Shown: positions 1 through 9,404 of the stretch, piece after piece | Layout of the letters: every line of letters begins with the position of its first letter | Numbering within the stretch: position 1 is the first letter of the stretch | Source: Bdellovibrionales bacterium Ga0074139 | GTDB taxonomy: Bacteria > Bdellovibrionota > Bdellovibrionia > Bdellovibrionales > Bdellovibrionaceae | Assembly: GCA_001464795.1 (NCBI GenBank) | Contig: LNEB01000007.1 | Coordinates: 174,071 to 238,070, forward strand | Length of the DNA stretch: 64,000 nt | Direction of reading: 5' to 3' | The notes under the pieces: model-generated | The model's database searches: none | What the model saw: the letters and a program-made list of their open reading frames with translations, nothing else | Told to the model about the DNA's origin: nothing | Position numbers and translations under genes: made by a program

Positions 1-2
1 CT

Positions 3-989
3 TCCCCGGGCAGTGAATCCCATGATATCATTTTGCACGTTCGCATGATGGATCGTTTTCGTCTTCAACAACAAGAAGCATTGGGAATTCTAGGCGTTAA
101 TTTGATTCATTCTGCTTTTTACCACAGAAAATCTTCGGCTGATTTTATTTCGCACCTGACAGAAAATTTAAAAAAAGGACAAATTCTAATCGATTACTTT
201 GAGTCCTCTGGTCCTGAGCTCGCTCACTTTGATAACCGAGTCACAAATTTGCAACTTGTCAAAGAAGGTTTATCAGAAGCTGTTTTATTTGGTGAGGATC
301 AAAAAGTTCAGTTTTTACCTGATGAAGTTTATCAAAAAACTCTTTTGATCCAAAGAGGTCACTACAAACCCATGACTATCAGTCACCAAGATATGATGGA
401 TAAAGGCTTGCACCAGTTAAAAGCCGATGTGAAATCTTTAAAATTAAAAACTCAAGATGTGGTGACACTTAACGAAATTGAGATCTCTGATAAATCCAAC
501 ATCGATGACTACATTCAAAGAATTGAAATGCTGTCATTGCTTGGTTTAAGAACTTTAGTGACCCACTTCCCGCTTTATTACCAAATGAAATCTTTTTTTC
601 GCAAGTACACCCAAAATCCTATGATCTTAGTGATGAGTGCCAGTCATTTAGATAGGATCTTTGAACCCGACCATTACAAAAATTTAGAAGGTGGAATTTT
701 TGAGGGTTTAGGAAAATTACTTGATGAAAACACAAGGCTTTACATTTACCCCTATAAAACTGAAAAATTATGCCTGACAGCCTCTACATTTCATCCCTCT
801 AAAGGTTCAAGAAAAGTCTACGAGCATTTCCGTGATGCCGAGCTTATTTTAGATATCAGTGGTTGTGACGAATCCGCTGATTTTTATCACTCAGAAATGA
901 TTTCTAAAATGATCCAGAAAAAAGATAAAAAGTGGGAAAAATTAGTTCCCACTGCTATCGTTTCTTATTTACAAAAAAATAAAATTTAA
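3..989 (+). CDS. Conserved hypothetical protein, C-terminal part (truncated by window start)
   Basis: The reading frame is open to the left edge, so the true start lies outside the window. At least 328 residues are visible. There is no signal peptide or obvious membrane segment in this part. The opening segment contains the string LQQQEALGILGVNLIHSAFY, which resembles a conserved block in a family of large cytosolic proteins that I recall as loosely annotated but cannot name with confidence. No catalytic motif is recognisable. The gene converges on the M17 aminopeptidase with only a few bases between stops, and no terminator hairpin is visible there. Function is unknown. Confidence 0.7.
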   Translation, partial: SPGSESHDIILHVRMMDRFRLQQQEALGILGVNLIHSAFYHRKSSADFISHLTENLKKGQILIDYFESSGPELAHFDNRVTNLQLVKEGLSEAVLFGEDQKVQFLPDEVYQKTLLIQRGHYKPMTISHQDMMDKGLHQLKADVKSLKLKTQDVVTLNEIEISDKSNIDDYIQRIEMLSLLGLRTLVTHFPLYYQMKSFFRKYTQNPMILVMSASHLDRIFEPDHYKNLEGGIFEGLGKLLDENTRLYIYPYKTEKLCLTASTFHPSKGSRKVYEHFRDAELILDISGCDESADFYHSEMISKMIQKKDKKWEKLVPTAIVSYLQKNKI

Positions 990-994
990 AAAAT

Positions 995-2482
995 TTATCG
1001 GCCCTCAAGCCAGTGAATCAAGGCCTGCACGCTTTGAGCATTTCCACCGGCGGAATGAAAAATTCCGTTGGCTCGGTCCGTCCAAGAGTACATATCAAGA
1101 TGAGCCCACTTCGTGTTTTTTACAAATTTTTGTAAAAATAAACCAGCGGTGATCGCTCCACCAAAGGACTCTCCTGAGTTTTTAAAATCAGCAAAGGGAG
1201 AACTGTAGCTTGCAAAGTAGCGATCCACCAAAGGCAGTCTCCAGTTAGGATCCCCTGCCATTTGACCCGAACGTGTCAGCTCATCGGCCAAATCATCATC
1301 GTTACAAAAAAGGCCTGCCAATTCCACACCCAAGGCTACACGACAAGCTCCGGTCAGTGTGGCCAAGTTAATGACAATTTCAGGTTTTGCAGAATCAGTC
1401 ACGGCCACATCCAGAGCGTCGGCTAAAACCAATCGGCCTTCTGCATCTGTATTATCAATTTCCACTGTCAAACCACTGCGAGCTGTGTAAATGTCACTGG
1501 GCCTCATGGATTTTCCATCCACAGCATTTTCAGCCAATGCCAAATAAAAATCCACAGGATGTTCATAGCGAGATTGATCCACCCAATAGGCCACAGCTAG
1601 CGTAGAAGCGGCCCCACCCATATCTTTTTTCATCAGCCTCATAGCCGAGGAAGGTTTTAAATCCAAACCTCCGGTATCAAAAGTGATTCCTTTTCCAACA
1701 ATGGCAACCGGACGCCTATTTGATTTTTTTTTCGGACGATAGGAAATTTTTAATAAATGAGGTGGATCATCAGAGCCTTGGCCCACTGCCAAAAGCAAAT
1801 TGCATTTTTCTTTTTTTAGTATTTGTTGATTCCAATCTGTTAAACGACTGGACGTTGACCATTTCATTTTTTTTACAAAGCTTACGATCTGACCGGGCGT
1901 TTTAAGATTAGGTGGTAGATTCACTAGGTGTCTTGCCAAAGAAATACTGGCTGCTCTTTGCATGGCTTTTTTTAAAATTCTGCTATCAAATTCAGACGTG
2001 CCTAATTTTTCAATGCTCAAACTTTTTTTAATTATCTCGGGTTGTAATTGTTTAAAACTATATAAAGAAGCTTCAAGACCAGTTAAAAATCCAAGCTCAG
2101 TCATTTCTGTGGTCGATTGAAATTGAATTTTCAGGCTTGAAAATTTTTGAGATTTCAGCTGGGCTGTTAGAATTCCTGCAAAATCCCTTGCTTTAGAGTA
2201 ATCAGATTCAGACAAGAGGCCTAAGTGACCTGAATTGGAAATGGGTAACACTGTGAAAATCCAAACAGGACCACGTTCAGATTGAAAATGCAAAATCTCA
2301 CTTTTTGAAGCCTGTAATTCTATTTTCTGAGATGGAGTTGCAAATTCTTCGATAATCAAGGATTTATTTTTAATATCAGGTTCAGCTAAAATAAAAACGT
2401 TCGCATTGACTGGACTTTGCTTTGATTTTGCCACTTTTAATTTACTGGAAGTTTGTGCACTTTGTAGCCATGAAAAAAACAT
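995..2482 (-). CDS. M17 leucyl aminopeptidase family protein
   Basis: This is a cytosolic metallo-aminopeptidase that removes N-terminal residues from peptides. The C-terminal catalytic half carries the two M17 signatures: GKGITFDTGG followed by KPS (metal-binding lysine and aspartate) and NTDAEGRLVLADAL (metal ligands plus the bicarbonate-binding arginine). The N-terminal half is divergent, as is normal for M17. At about 495 residues it has the usual family length. I chose the ATG at 2482 because a purine-rich GAGGTGG lies about 8 bases upstream; two in-frame GTG codons just before it are alternatives. It is divergent from the phosphodiesterase gene at 2540, with a short shared promoter region. 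Confidence 0.92.
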   Translation of the reverse strand: MFFSWLQSAQTSSKLKVAKSKQSPVNANVFILAEPDIKNKSLIIEEFATPSQKIELQASKSEILHFQSERGPVWIFTVLPISNSGHLGLLSESDYSKARDFAGILTAQLKSQKFSSLKIQFQSTTEMTELGFLTGLEASLYSFKQLQPEIIKKSLSIEKLGTSEFDSRILKKAMQRAASISLARHLVNLPPNLKTPGQIVSFVKKMKWSTSSRLTDWNQQILKKEKCNLLLAVGQGSDDPPHLLKISYRPKKKSNRRPVAIVGKGITFDTGGLDLKPSSAMRLMKKDMGGAASTLAVAYWVDQSRYEHPVDFYLALAENAVDGKSMRPSDIYTARSGLTVEIDNTDAEGRLVLADALDVAVTDSAKPEIVINLATLTGACRVALGVELAGLFCNDDDLADELTRSGQMAGDPNWRLPLVDRYFASYSSPFADFKNSGESFGGAITAGLFLQKFVKNTKWAHLDMYSWTDRANGIFHSAGGNAQSVQALIHWLEGR

Positions 2483-2539
2483 ACTCACCACCTCTAATCA
2501 GTCATTGATTGTAGCCTGTTTTTTATTGAAAATGAAAGG

Positions 2540-3532
2540 ATGAAAGCTTTACTTGAACAGGATCTTAAATTTCTTCTTCTCAATGCAGAAAATCTTTTTT
2601 TGCTTTTTGATCAAAAGCCTTCAGCAGAAGATCTTGATAAACTTGATGAAAATCAGTGGCAAAAGTTATCAACCTCTTTGTACGACAACAAACCTTTGCA
2701 TAAACTCAAAGAACTGAAGTCGCTGATTTTAGCACAAAAACCCGATATCATCATGCTTTGCGAGGTCGGAGGTGTTGAAAGCCTCAATAATTTTAACGAG
2801 TACTTTTTAGATCAACAGTACTCGGCGGCCCTCATCGAAGGAAATTCCGATCGCCACATTGACGTGGGATTTTTAGTTTCAAAAAAACTTTCATTCTACT
2901 TCGATCTTCAATCCAATAAAAATTGGCCCATTCAATTCAACTACGATCCTCAGGGCCCAAGTCTGAAGTTTTCTCGTGATGTGGCTGAATTACGATTGTT
3001 CTCAGCCAACCGAGATCAACCCTTTCTGATACTTTTACTCACACATTTGAAATCTCATCTCGATCCTGAGAGAGTGGATGCACAAGGACAGAAAAGAAGA
3101 ACAGCGGAACTGAAAGCCCTTTTAGAAATTCAAAAAGAATTGCGAAAAAACTACCCTCAAACGCCATTTATTGTAGCTGGTGATTTCAATGGGAACGCCT
3201 CTCGGCATATGACTGATCCTGAGTTTGTCGATCTTTACACTGAGACGGAATGGGAAGACGTTTTTGAATTGAGTAAAATTAAATCAGAGCTTCGATGGAC
3301 ATTTTACCAAGTCAGATCCGGTGGAGGCCGTCAGGATGGAAAACAGCTGGATTACGTTTTCTTAAGCCCCGAGCTTCATTCTCTACTCAAAACCGACACT
3401 TGCCGGGTGCTAAGATACAAAGACGAATATGGATTTGATAAGGATTGGCCTTTGACGCTTGATGCAAAACTGCAATTACCCTCGGATCACTACCCTGTTT
3501 TTTTTGAGCTTGAAAAAGTGAAGATTTGGTAA
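2540..3532 (+). CDS. Endonuclease/exonuclease/phosphatase (DNase I-like) family protein
   Basis: The protein (330 residues) has the ordered motifs of the EEP fold: NAENLF near the start, a metal-binding glutamate in MLCEVGG, the THLKSHL strand, the GDFNGN catalytic Asp/Asn pair, LDYVF and the terminal SDHYPV with the Asp-His pair. It should be a Mg2+-dependent phosphodiesterase, but substrate class (DNA, RNA or phospholipid) cannot be read from these motifs. There is no signal peptide, so it is probably cytosolic. AAAGG lies directly against the start codon, which is unusually close. ApaG follows 12 bases downstream, suggesting co-transcription. Confidence 0.88.
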   Translation: MKALLEQDLKFLLLNAENLFLLFDQKPSAEDLDKLDENQWQKLSTSLYDNKPLHKLKELKSLILAQKPDIIMLCEVGGVESLNNFNEYFLDQQYSAALIEGNSDRHIDVGFLVSKKLSFYFDLQSNKNWPIQFNYDPQGPSLKFSRDVAELRLFSANRDQPFLILLLTHLKSHLDPERVDAQGQKRRTAELKALLEIQKELRKNYPQTPFIVAGDFNGNASRHMTDPEFVDLYTETEWEDVFELSKIKSELRWTFYQVRSGGGRQDGKQLDYVFLSPELHSLLKTDTCRVLRYKDEYGFDKDWPLTLDAKLQLPSDHYPVFFELEKVKIW

Positions 3533-3544
3533 GAAACAATAGAT

Positions 3545-3934
3545 ATGAAGACTCAGAATAATACGACCACGGATCTTAGTGTAGAATGCTTCCCCCAATT
3601 TATTTCCGAGGAATCAAAACCAGATCAGTCCTATTATTTTTTTTCCTATAAAGTTTGTATTGCTAATAAAGGCACAGAAGCTGTTCAGCTAATGAGCCGC
3701 CACTGGGTGATCACTGACGCCAACGGCAGGTCTGAAGAAGTTCGTGGACCTGGAGTCGTGGGTCTTCAACCTAAAATTCAACCCGGGCAAAAGTTTGAAT
3801 ATGAAAGCGCTTGTCCCCTTTCCACATCCACTGGTTCCATGAAGGGCACTTACACCATGGTCACTGACAACGGTGATTCCATCGAAATTGAAATTCCTGA
3901 ATTCTATTTAATCTGTCCACAGTCTTTACATTAA
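3545..3934 (+). CDS. apaG: ApaG domain protein (DUF525)
   Basis: This small protein (129 residues) matches the ApaG fold throughout. It has the YYFFSYKVCIANKG strand, the RHWVITDANGRSEEV block, a GPGVVGLQP glycine-rich turn and the GSMKGTYTMVTDNG hairpin before the C-terminal strand. ApaG is an all-beta protein linked in enterobacteria to Co2+/Mg2+ resistance; its molecular role is not settled. Here it sits 12 bases after a DNase I-like phosphodiesterase, probably in the same transcript. Confidence 0.92.
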   Translation: MKTQNNTTTDLSVECFPQFISEESKPDQSYYFFSYKVCIANKGTEAVQLMSRHWVITDANGRSEEVRGPGVVGLQPKIQPGQKFEYESACPLSTSTGSMKGTYTMVTDNGDSIEIEIPEFYLICPQSLH

Positions 3935-4067
3935 ACATAAAATAGTTTGATTAATAGTTATCCACTTTTTTGAACTCCAATTGTTAATTGTCTCATTTTA
4001 AGAATTATACAATGAAATCCAAACACTCTTGAAACAATGATGCTAGTTTAATAGGCAGGGGGAATTC

Positions 4068-4508
4068 ATGAGAATTCAATTTGTTTCTGTCCTACTTTTT
4101 CTATGCCAGACTGTTTTGGCAGAGCAAGTCTTACAAGCCAAAGCCAGTGTCATGGGGAGTGTTAAAAACAAAAAAAAGGAAATTGCAGAGGCCCAATTCA
4201 AACAGGGGAAATCAGATCTCAACCTTGTCTTTGATTCCGAACACCTCAGCCCAGGCTCCTATCAATTGGAAGTTAAACGTGACTGTCAAAGCAAGGCCAA
4301 GGGATGGAAAGTGGGAGAATTTAAAACTCAATCAGGATACATATCCACTGAATTCGTTCACTCCATTGAAAAAACAAAGATCAATATATTTGATCTTGAG
4401 CAACCCAGTTATTTGGCTGTGTTAAAAAAAGGTAAAACCATTTCTTGCACAGAAATTAAAGTTCTAGAACTTCCTGCCCATGCGGGCTCAGTTGAAATTT
4501 TCAATTAG
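4068..4508 (+). CDS. Hypothetical secreted protein
   Basis: A 146-residue protein with a typical signal peptide (hydrophobic stretch ending VLAEQ, probable cleavage after LAE or LA). The mature part is a likely beta-rich domain with two cysteines (DC and SC) that could form a disulfide. A strong AGGGGG ribosome binding site precedes the ATG. I recognise no family. It converges on and overlaps the pyroglutamyl peptidase gene by about 20 bases, so the two stops share sequence. Confidence 0.75.
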   Translation: MRIQFVSVLLFLCQTVLAEQVLQAKASVMGSVKNKKKEIAEAQFKQGKSDLNLVFDSEHLSPGSYQLEVKRDCQSKAKGWKVGEFKTQSGYISTEFVHSIEKTKINIFDLEQPSYLAVLKKGKTISCTEIKVLELPAHAGSVEIFN

Positions 4509-5057
4509 TATTTCAGCTGCCAGTCGTTGCTGCTGAAAACTAAGACTGGGCTGACCCGATTGATTTTGCTCTGGCAAAAAAGGTAAATGGACAAAAAGAC
4601 TTTTGATTTTTTCCTTCATGGCAAAATAATAGACGGCATTGCAAACGTAGGCTCCTGCTGACAAAGAAATCTCAGCTGGCAAATTGTGCTCTAATAATTT
4701 TAATTTTAATGCTAATAAATCTTCATTGTTAATAAAGGCTTCAGGTTCATTTATAACAAGAGGACCAGGCTTGATGGATTGATCCAGATTAAAATCCTTT
4801 TCTTTCCAATTAATTGCCACGCGCTCGAGGCTGATTTTAGATCTGCCACCCGCCTGCCCGAAACTGATACAAGCTTGAAATTTTTCAGATCTTAGGGCCT
4901 TTAACAAAACCTCAGGACCTGTTTGATAATCCACAGGCAGTAGTAAAAATTTGTGAGTTCGTGAATATTTTAAATTTTTTTCCAAAGCTTGTAAAACAAG
5001 TTGGCTTGGATTCAAGGAACTATTTCCAAAGGGCTCGAAGGCCGTAACAAGAATCAA
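4488..5057 (-). CDS. pcp: Pyroglutamyl-peptidase I (family C15)
   Basis: It removes N-terminal pyroglutamate from peptides. The N-terminal TAFEPFGNSSLNPS block is the family signature. The catalytic triad is visible as Glu78 (in ISLERVAINW), Cys139 (in AGAYVCNAVYY) and His157 (in LFVHLPFLP). At 189 residues it is slightly shorter than the usual ~215. Its start overlaps the stop of pdxH by an ATGA, so it is the third gene of an FKBP-pdxH-pcp run. Cytosolic; no signal peptide. Confidence 0.93.
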   Translation of the reverse strand: MILVTAFEPFGNSSLNPSQLVLQALEKNLKYSRTHKFLLLPVDYQTGPEVLLKALRSEKFQACISFGQAGGRSKISLERVAINWKEKDFNLDQSIKPGPLVINEPEAFINNEDLLALKLKLLEHNLPAEISLSAGAYVCNAVYYFAMKEKIKSLFVHLPFLPEQNQSGQPSLSFQQQRLAAEILIENFN

Positions 5058-5644
5058 GGGCTTCTCATGAATGTGTGCCAGCCATGACTTAATTTTTTAT
5101 AAACATAGCGCTCGTGAAGACGACCGGGACGACCAATCCAGAATTCAATTTCATCGGGAATTAAAACAAAACCACCCCAAAAAGGCGGACAGGGTATTGT
5201 TTTTCCTTCAAATTTTTTTTCTATTTCTTTTTGTTTAACAACCAAAGATTCTAAGTCAGGTATTTCTTTACTTTGTTGCGAAGTCCAAGCCCCAATTTGA
5301 GAAAGCCTGGGACGTGTAGCAAAATAAGCCTCAGATACATCTCTTGGAAGTTTTTCCACAACGCCTTCGATACGAATTTGTTTTTCCAATGAGGGCCACC
5401 AAAAGCTAAGGGCCGCTTGGGGACGAGCGAGAAGCTCTTGCCCTTTACGACCCTCGTAGTTGGTGTAGAATGTCAGGCCATTTTGATAAAGGCCTTTAAA
5501 TAACACTGTTCTAACACTGGGCTTACCATTTTCACCGACACTAGCTAATGCCATCCCGGTGGGTTCTGATAAGCCTGCGTCCTGAGCCTGCTTGAGGAAA
5601 TCTTGAAAATGCTGAAGAGGCTCACGACTAAAATCAAAACTCAT
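5054..5644 (-). CDS. pdxH: Pyridoxamine 5'-phosphate oxidase
   Basis: This FMN enzyme oxidises pyridoxamine/pyridoxine phosphate to pyridoxal phosphate, the last step of vitamin B6 salvage. Motifs present are RTVLFKG and FYTNYEGRKGQEL (FMN/phosphate binding), a central RIEG strand, ATRPRLSQIGAW and the C-terminal FWIGRPGRLHERYVY substrate block. Length (196) is a little below the E. coli enzyme. It is translationally coupled on both sides: TAATG with the FKBP gene and ATGA with pcp. The window encodes several PLP enzymes, including the unusual fusion at 22 kb. Confidence 0.95.
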   Translation of the reverse strand: MSFDFSREPLQHFQDFLKQAQDAGLSEPTGMALASVGENGKPSVRTVLFKGLYQNGLTFYTNYEGRKGQELLARPQAALSFWWPSLEKQIRIEGVVEKLPRDVSEAYFATRPRLSQIGAWTSQQSKEIPDLESLVVKQKEIEKKFEGKTIPCPPFWGGFVLIPDEIEFWIGRPGRLHERYVYKKLSHGWHTFMRSP

Positions 5645-6321
5645 TATTTTTTCTTTTCAGCCTTTACGATCTCGAGAAGCTCAACTTCAAAAGCAAGTAC
5701 TGAATTGGCAGGAATGCCAGGTCTAGCCGATGGACCGTAAGCAAGATCTGGTGGTATCCACAACTTAACCTTGGAACCTGTCTTCATCATTTGTAAAGCT
5801 TCTGTCCAACCAGGAATAACGCCTTTAACTGGAAATTCAGCCGGTGTTCCACGGTCATAAGAGGAGTCAAATTGTTCCCCTGTGATCAATGTACCTTTGT
5901 AGTGAGCTTTGATTGTGTCATCCGCTTTAGGAATCGCACCTGTGCCTTCAGTTACCATTTGGTATTGAAGACCGGAGCTGGTTACTTTTACGCCTTCAGC
6001 TGATTTATTCTTTTCTAAAAACTCTGTGCCCTTTTTCTTATTTTCTTCAGCCATTTCTTGCTGCTTCTTCATTGAAGTTTCTTGAAGCTTTGACATCGCT
6101 TCCTGAATTTGTTCTTTCGTTAGTTTGCTTTCTTTTCCAGCGGCCGCTTCGGTGATGGCCATTGCAAGAACATCTGGATCCACTTCGATGCTTTGGGACT
6201 TTAGGTTTTGCCCAATTTGCTGACCAATGGCATAGCTGGCTTTTTTCTTATCGGTGTCTAATTTCTTGGTACATCCTGCAAGCATCATAGTTGCAACAAG
6301 TGCCGTGACTAATAACTTCAT
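5644..6321 (-). CDS. FKBP-type peptidyl-prolyl isomerase, lipoprotein
   Basis: A periplasmic prolyl isomerase anchored as a lipoprotein. From the ATG at 6321 it has a short n-region, a hydrophobic stretch and a lipobox (LAGC). Next come an FKBP_N-type helical dimerisation domain (SYAIGQQIGQNLKSQ) and a long Lys/Glu/Gln helix. The C-terminal FKBP domain contains the GTLITGEQFDSSYDRG and LAYGPSARPGIPANSVLAFE motifs. I chose this start because AGGAG stands 9 bases upstream and it begins exactly at the signal peptide. An upstream GTG-type extension would add 34 residues with no signal character. The layout resembles Mip/FkpA. First gene of the FKBP-pdxH-pcp run. Confidence 0.93.
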   Translation of the reverse strand: MKLLVTALVATMMLAGCTKKLDTDKKKASYAIGQQIGQNLKSQSIEVDPDVLAMAITEAAAGKESKLTKEQIQEAMSKLQETSMKKQQEMAEENKKKGTEFLEKNKSAEGVKVTSSGLQYQMVTEGTGAIPKADDTIKAHYKGTLITGEQFDSSYDRGTPAEFPVKGVIPGWTEALQMMKTGSKVKLWIPPDLAYGPSARPGIPANSVLAFEVELLEIVKAEKKK

Positions 6322-6414
6322 TGAAAATCTCCTTATTTTGTTAATCGAACCATATAAGTGTGGGTTAAAAAAATTGAATTGGCAAATAGGATTTATCATC
6401 TTAGCTTTTGACCT

Positions 6415-7293
6415 GTGACGCATCTTTTCCTCTATGCTTTGGCTTTATTTTTTCTTTCTCAATCGGCAGCGCTTGCTAAATATGCAGCCGTGGCTCCAGA
6501 AATAATCGGAACCTGGAGACTTCTTCTGGCTTTTCTTTTTTTTCTTGTCTTAGCCACCCTAAAAAAACAACTCAAAAACCTTTTCCACCTGCAAAAGTCC
6601 ATTTTACCTTCTCTATTTTTGGCTGGGGTGTTTTTCTTCCTGCATTTGTGGACTTTTTTCTATGCCTCTCAAAACACTCTCATTTCCCACACCATGATTC
6701 TGTTTTGTCTGAACCCCTTATTTGTAGCTTTTGGCTCATGGTGGATGCATCGAACCTTGCCATCAAAAAAACTCCAGTTAGCTTATTTGTTTTCTCTGAT
6801 GGCCTTACTTCTTTTGATGCATGAGACCCATCACACCACTAACCAAACAAGTTCCCTATTGGGTGATCTCTCTGCTTTTTTATCGGCCGGTTTTTTTGCT
6901 GTTTACCTATTGTTAAGTCAAAAGTGTCGTAAAATTTTACCCAATTTCATTTTCAGTGCCGGGCTGTATTTTTCTGGCTTTATTTGCTTTTTTTTAGTCA
7001 TGGCCATCCAACAGGATAACTGGATTCATCACCCCAACAAGGCCTGGCTTGGAATTTTAGGACAAGTGATTTTCTCAACTTTGCTAGGTCATTCGATCAT
7101 TTCTTATTTAATGAAACATTTGGATCTGAATTGGATGGCGACTGGAAAATTATCAGAACCCCTAATGGCCTCTGCAGTTGCTTATTTTGTATTTCAAGAA
7201 ACCGTATCGCTTCAAGCTCTGCTGGCTTTTGCTTTCACAGGAGCTTCTCTTTTTTTACTTTTAATTTCCTCTAGAAACCGAATAGCATCTTGA
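6415..7293 (+). CDS. EamA/DMT-family transporter
   Basis: A 292-residue, very hydrophobic protein with about ten predicted membrane helices arranged as two EamA repeats (the second begins near LGDLSAFLSAGFFAVYLL). The EPLMASAVAYFVFQE stretch near the C-terminus is typical of the second repeat. It probably exports or imports a small metabolite; the substrate cannot be read. The start is GTG, immediately after an in-frame stop. The 3' end overlaps the convergent mnmH gene by about 80 bases, longer than other overlaps in this window. Confidence 0.88.
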   Translation: MTHLFLYALALFFLSQSAALAKYAAVAPEIIGTWRLLLAFLFFLVLATLKKQLKNLFHLQKSILPSLFLAGVFFFLHLWTFFYASQNTLISHTMILFCLNPLFVAFGSWWMHRTLPSKKLQLAYLFSLMALLLLMHETHHTTNQTSSLLGDLSAFLSAGFFAVYLLLSQKCRKILPNFIFSAGLYFSGFICFFLVMAIQQDNWIHHPNKAWLGILGQVIFSTLLGHSIISYLMKHLDLNWMATGKLSEPLMASAVAYFVFQETVSLQALLAFAFTGASLFLLLISSRNRIAS

Positions 7294-8351
7294 TAACTAC
7301 CCTTGTAAAGAACTTGGGGCTGACGCTTTTCAAAAGATCCAATGTAAAGCGGGTCATAGTAATCAAGCAGTAAAGCTTGAATCCAAACTTTGTTGGATTC
7401 CAAATTTCTATTCTCAAGCCAAAGCTTTTCACTATCTTCTAACATCTGCATAATCTGCTGAGTTCTTAATCCACCTAATTTTTTTTGAATATTCATCAAA
7501 GCGGTTTTGTACTTAGTGAATACAATTTGACCTTCATGATTTTGACTCTGCGGCTTAGCTAAAGCTGTTTGTAATATGTAATCATAAAATGTATTTTCGG
7601 TCCGCTGCTCGATAGGCACTTGTAACAAAATAACAGGTGAAGCACGAAGTGTGGCAAAAAAAAGATCAGGCTGAACGGACTTCCCTATCATTCGACTTTC
7701 ATCCTCTACGGCAAAAGGAAATTCAAAATGATCATTTCGCAGCATTGAAAATAAGAGCTGGTTTTCAAACACAGCTTGTTGAGGTTGAGGCTGATCCATT
7801 TTTCCGAAAGCGCTTCCCCGGTGATTAGCATAGGCCTCCAAATCCAGAACAGGCCAAAAGCCAGAGATATCATTTAAAAAATGAGTCTTCGCACTTCCCG
7901 TGGGTCCCGATATCACCACAAATTGATTTTGAGTGCAGTAGTCGTTTAGAAAATCCAATAAAAACTGACGGCAGGCCTTGTAGCCGCCCTGAATAAGGGG
8001 TCTATGAAGGCCTACTTCTTGTAACCACTTTTGGGTGATCTGTGATCTTTGACCACCGCGAAAACACATCAGCAAAGCTTCAGGATGCTGACCAAGTAGC
8101 TCTTTCCACAGTTGTAGTTTAGCCTCTTTGTTATCGCCAGAGACAATTTTATGACCCAAAGCTATGGCCGCTTCTTGACCACGATCTTTATAGCACTTTC
8201 CGATCAAGGCTCTTTCTTCATCATTTAAAATTGGCGCATTAATAGCTCCGGGCAAATGACCTTGAGAAAATTCACCTGGCGAGCGAACATCAATAGAAAT
8301 TTGTTGATTCAAGACCCATTGCTTAAGCGAGCTGACATCCACTTGATTCAT
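7212..8351 (-). CDS. mnmH: tRNA 2-selenouridine synthase
   Basis: MnmH (SelU/YbbB) converts 2-thiouridine at the wobble position of certain tRNAs to 2-selenouridine through a geranylated intermediate, using selenophosphate. The N-terminal rhodanese domain has DVRSPGEFSQGHLPGA and the catalytic Cys96 in CFRGGQRS. The C-terminal P-loop is GPTGSAKT (149-156), followed by LDLEAYANHRGSAFG, a family hallmark. Its ATG follows the selD stop directly, so the two are translationally coupled. Its partner is SelD, the selenophosphate donor. Confidence 0.95.
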   Translation of the reverse strand: MNQVDVSSLKQWVLNQQISIDVRSPGEFSQGHLPGAINAPILNDEERALIGKCYKDRGQEAAIALGHKIVSGDNKEAKLQLWKELLGQHPEALLMCFRGGQRSQITQKWLQEVGLHRPLIQGGYKACRQFLLDFLNDYCTQNQFVVISGPTGSAKTHFLNDISGFWPVLDLEAYANHRGSAFGKMDQPQPQQAVFENQLLFSMLRNDHFEFPFAVEDESRMIGKSVQPDLFFATLRASPVILLQVPIEQRTENTFYDYILQTALAKPQSQNHEGQIVFTKYKTALMNIQKKLGGLRTQQIMQMLEDSEKLWLENRNLESNKVWIQALLLDYYDPLYIGSFEKRQPQVLYKGSYQDAIRFLEEIKSKKREAPVKAKASRA

Positions 8352-9404
8352 TTATATCCAAATTAATTTTTTTGTCTGCGCCCGAGACACTTGACCAATT
8401 TTTTGAGTCATTGGAAATTTTTTCTGCAAAGACTGGGTAATAGCCTGTGAAAACTGAGGATCCACACTAAGTAAAAGACCACCACTGGTTTGCGGATCTG
8501 TGATCACTTTTTGCTGTAGGGGACTTAAATTACCCAGTTCAGATTCAGCTTGGGTGTACTCTGCATTCGTGCGGTGGGCTTTCGTTAAAAAACCTGCCTC
8601 TAGCATTTCCATCACATTGGCAAATAACGGTAACTTTGAAAATTGAAGCTCTAGACTGCAGTCACTGCCTTTTGCAATGTGCATGGCATGTCCAGCTAAA
8701 CCAAAACCTGTGATATCTGTGGCGGCATGCACATGACTGCGAAGTGAGCCTAAGAGTGGTAAAATATTATTCAACTGAGCCATGCTTTCAAGGGCGACTT
8801 GAATGTCTTTTTCTTCTAGGGTTTGTCTTTTTAAGGCTGCCGTTAAAGTGCCTGTCCCTAAAGCTTTAGTAAGAATGAGATCATCACCAGGTTTAGCTCC
8901 TGCGTTGGACCAAACTTGGTCGGCTTCCACAAGTCCCGTTACACTCAGACCAAATTTTAAAGTGTCATCATCGATGGAGTGACCGCCCACAAGTGGTGTT
9001 TGGGCTTCTATTAATTTATCACAGGCTCCTTGCAGAACCTGAACAGCCACGGAAGTGTCCATTGTGGCCAACGGAAAAGCGAGAATTGCCATGGCAGACA
9101 CAGGCCATCCACCCATAGCGTAAATGTCACTTAAAGCGTTGGCAGTCGCAATTTTTCCAAACCAATCAGGTGAGTCCACGATGGGCGTGAAAAAATCCAA
9201 AGTTTGCACAAGGGATTTTGAATTTGTTTGAAGATCTTTTAAGTTCAGAATGGCTGCATCATCAAAGGTCTGGGCCCCTACAACAAGATTTTGTGGAGTC
9301 GGGGGAAAGCGAACTTGAGAAAGAATGCTTCGAAGTTCTGAGGCGGCGACCTTGGCAGCGCACCCACCCTTTTGTACGGTTTGGGTGAGTTTAATAGAAG
9401 TCAT
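8352..9404 (-). CDS. selD: Selenide, water dikinase
   Basis: It makes selenophosphate from selenide and ATP. The N-terminal catalytic block reads KGGCAAK, with cysteine (Cys15) at the position that is selenocysteine in some organisms and a conserved lysine three residues on. The Gly-rich DDAAIL segment, VGGHSIDD, DITGFGLAGHA and TDPQTSGGLL motifs are all present. At 350 residues it is full length. The start overlaps the tatA stop by 4 bases and the stop abuts the mnmH start. Since mnmH is the coupled gene, the product is probably used for tRNA selenation; no SelA or SelB is present in this window. Confidence 0.96.
   Translation of the reverse strand: MTSIKLTQTVQKGGCAAKVAASELRSILSQVRFPPTPQNLVVGAQTFDDAAILNLKDLQTNSKSLVQTLDFFTPIVDSPDWFGKIATANALSDIYAMGGWPVSAMAILAFPLATMDTSVAVQVLQGACDKLIEAQTPLVGGHSIDDDTLKFGLSVTGLVEADQVWSNAGAKPGDDLILTKALGTGTLTAALKRQTLEEKDIQVALESMAQLNNILPLLGSLRSHVHAATDITGFGLAGHAMHIAKGSDCSLELQFSKLPLFANVMEMLEAGFLTKAHRTNAEYTQAESELGNLSPLQQKVITDPQTSGGLLLSVDPQFSQAITQSLQKKFPMTQKIGQVSRAQTKKLIWI

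Noticed and set aside
4081..4425. Overlapping 114-codon frame inside the secreted protein gene at 4068
   Set aside because: It shares the region in a different frame, lacks a ribosome binding site, and the competing frame has a signal peptide and a strong start.
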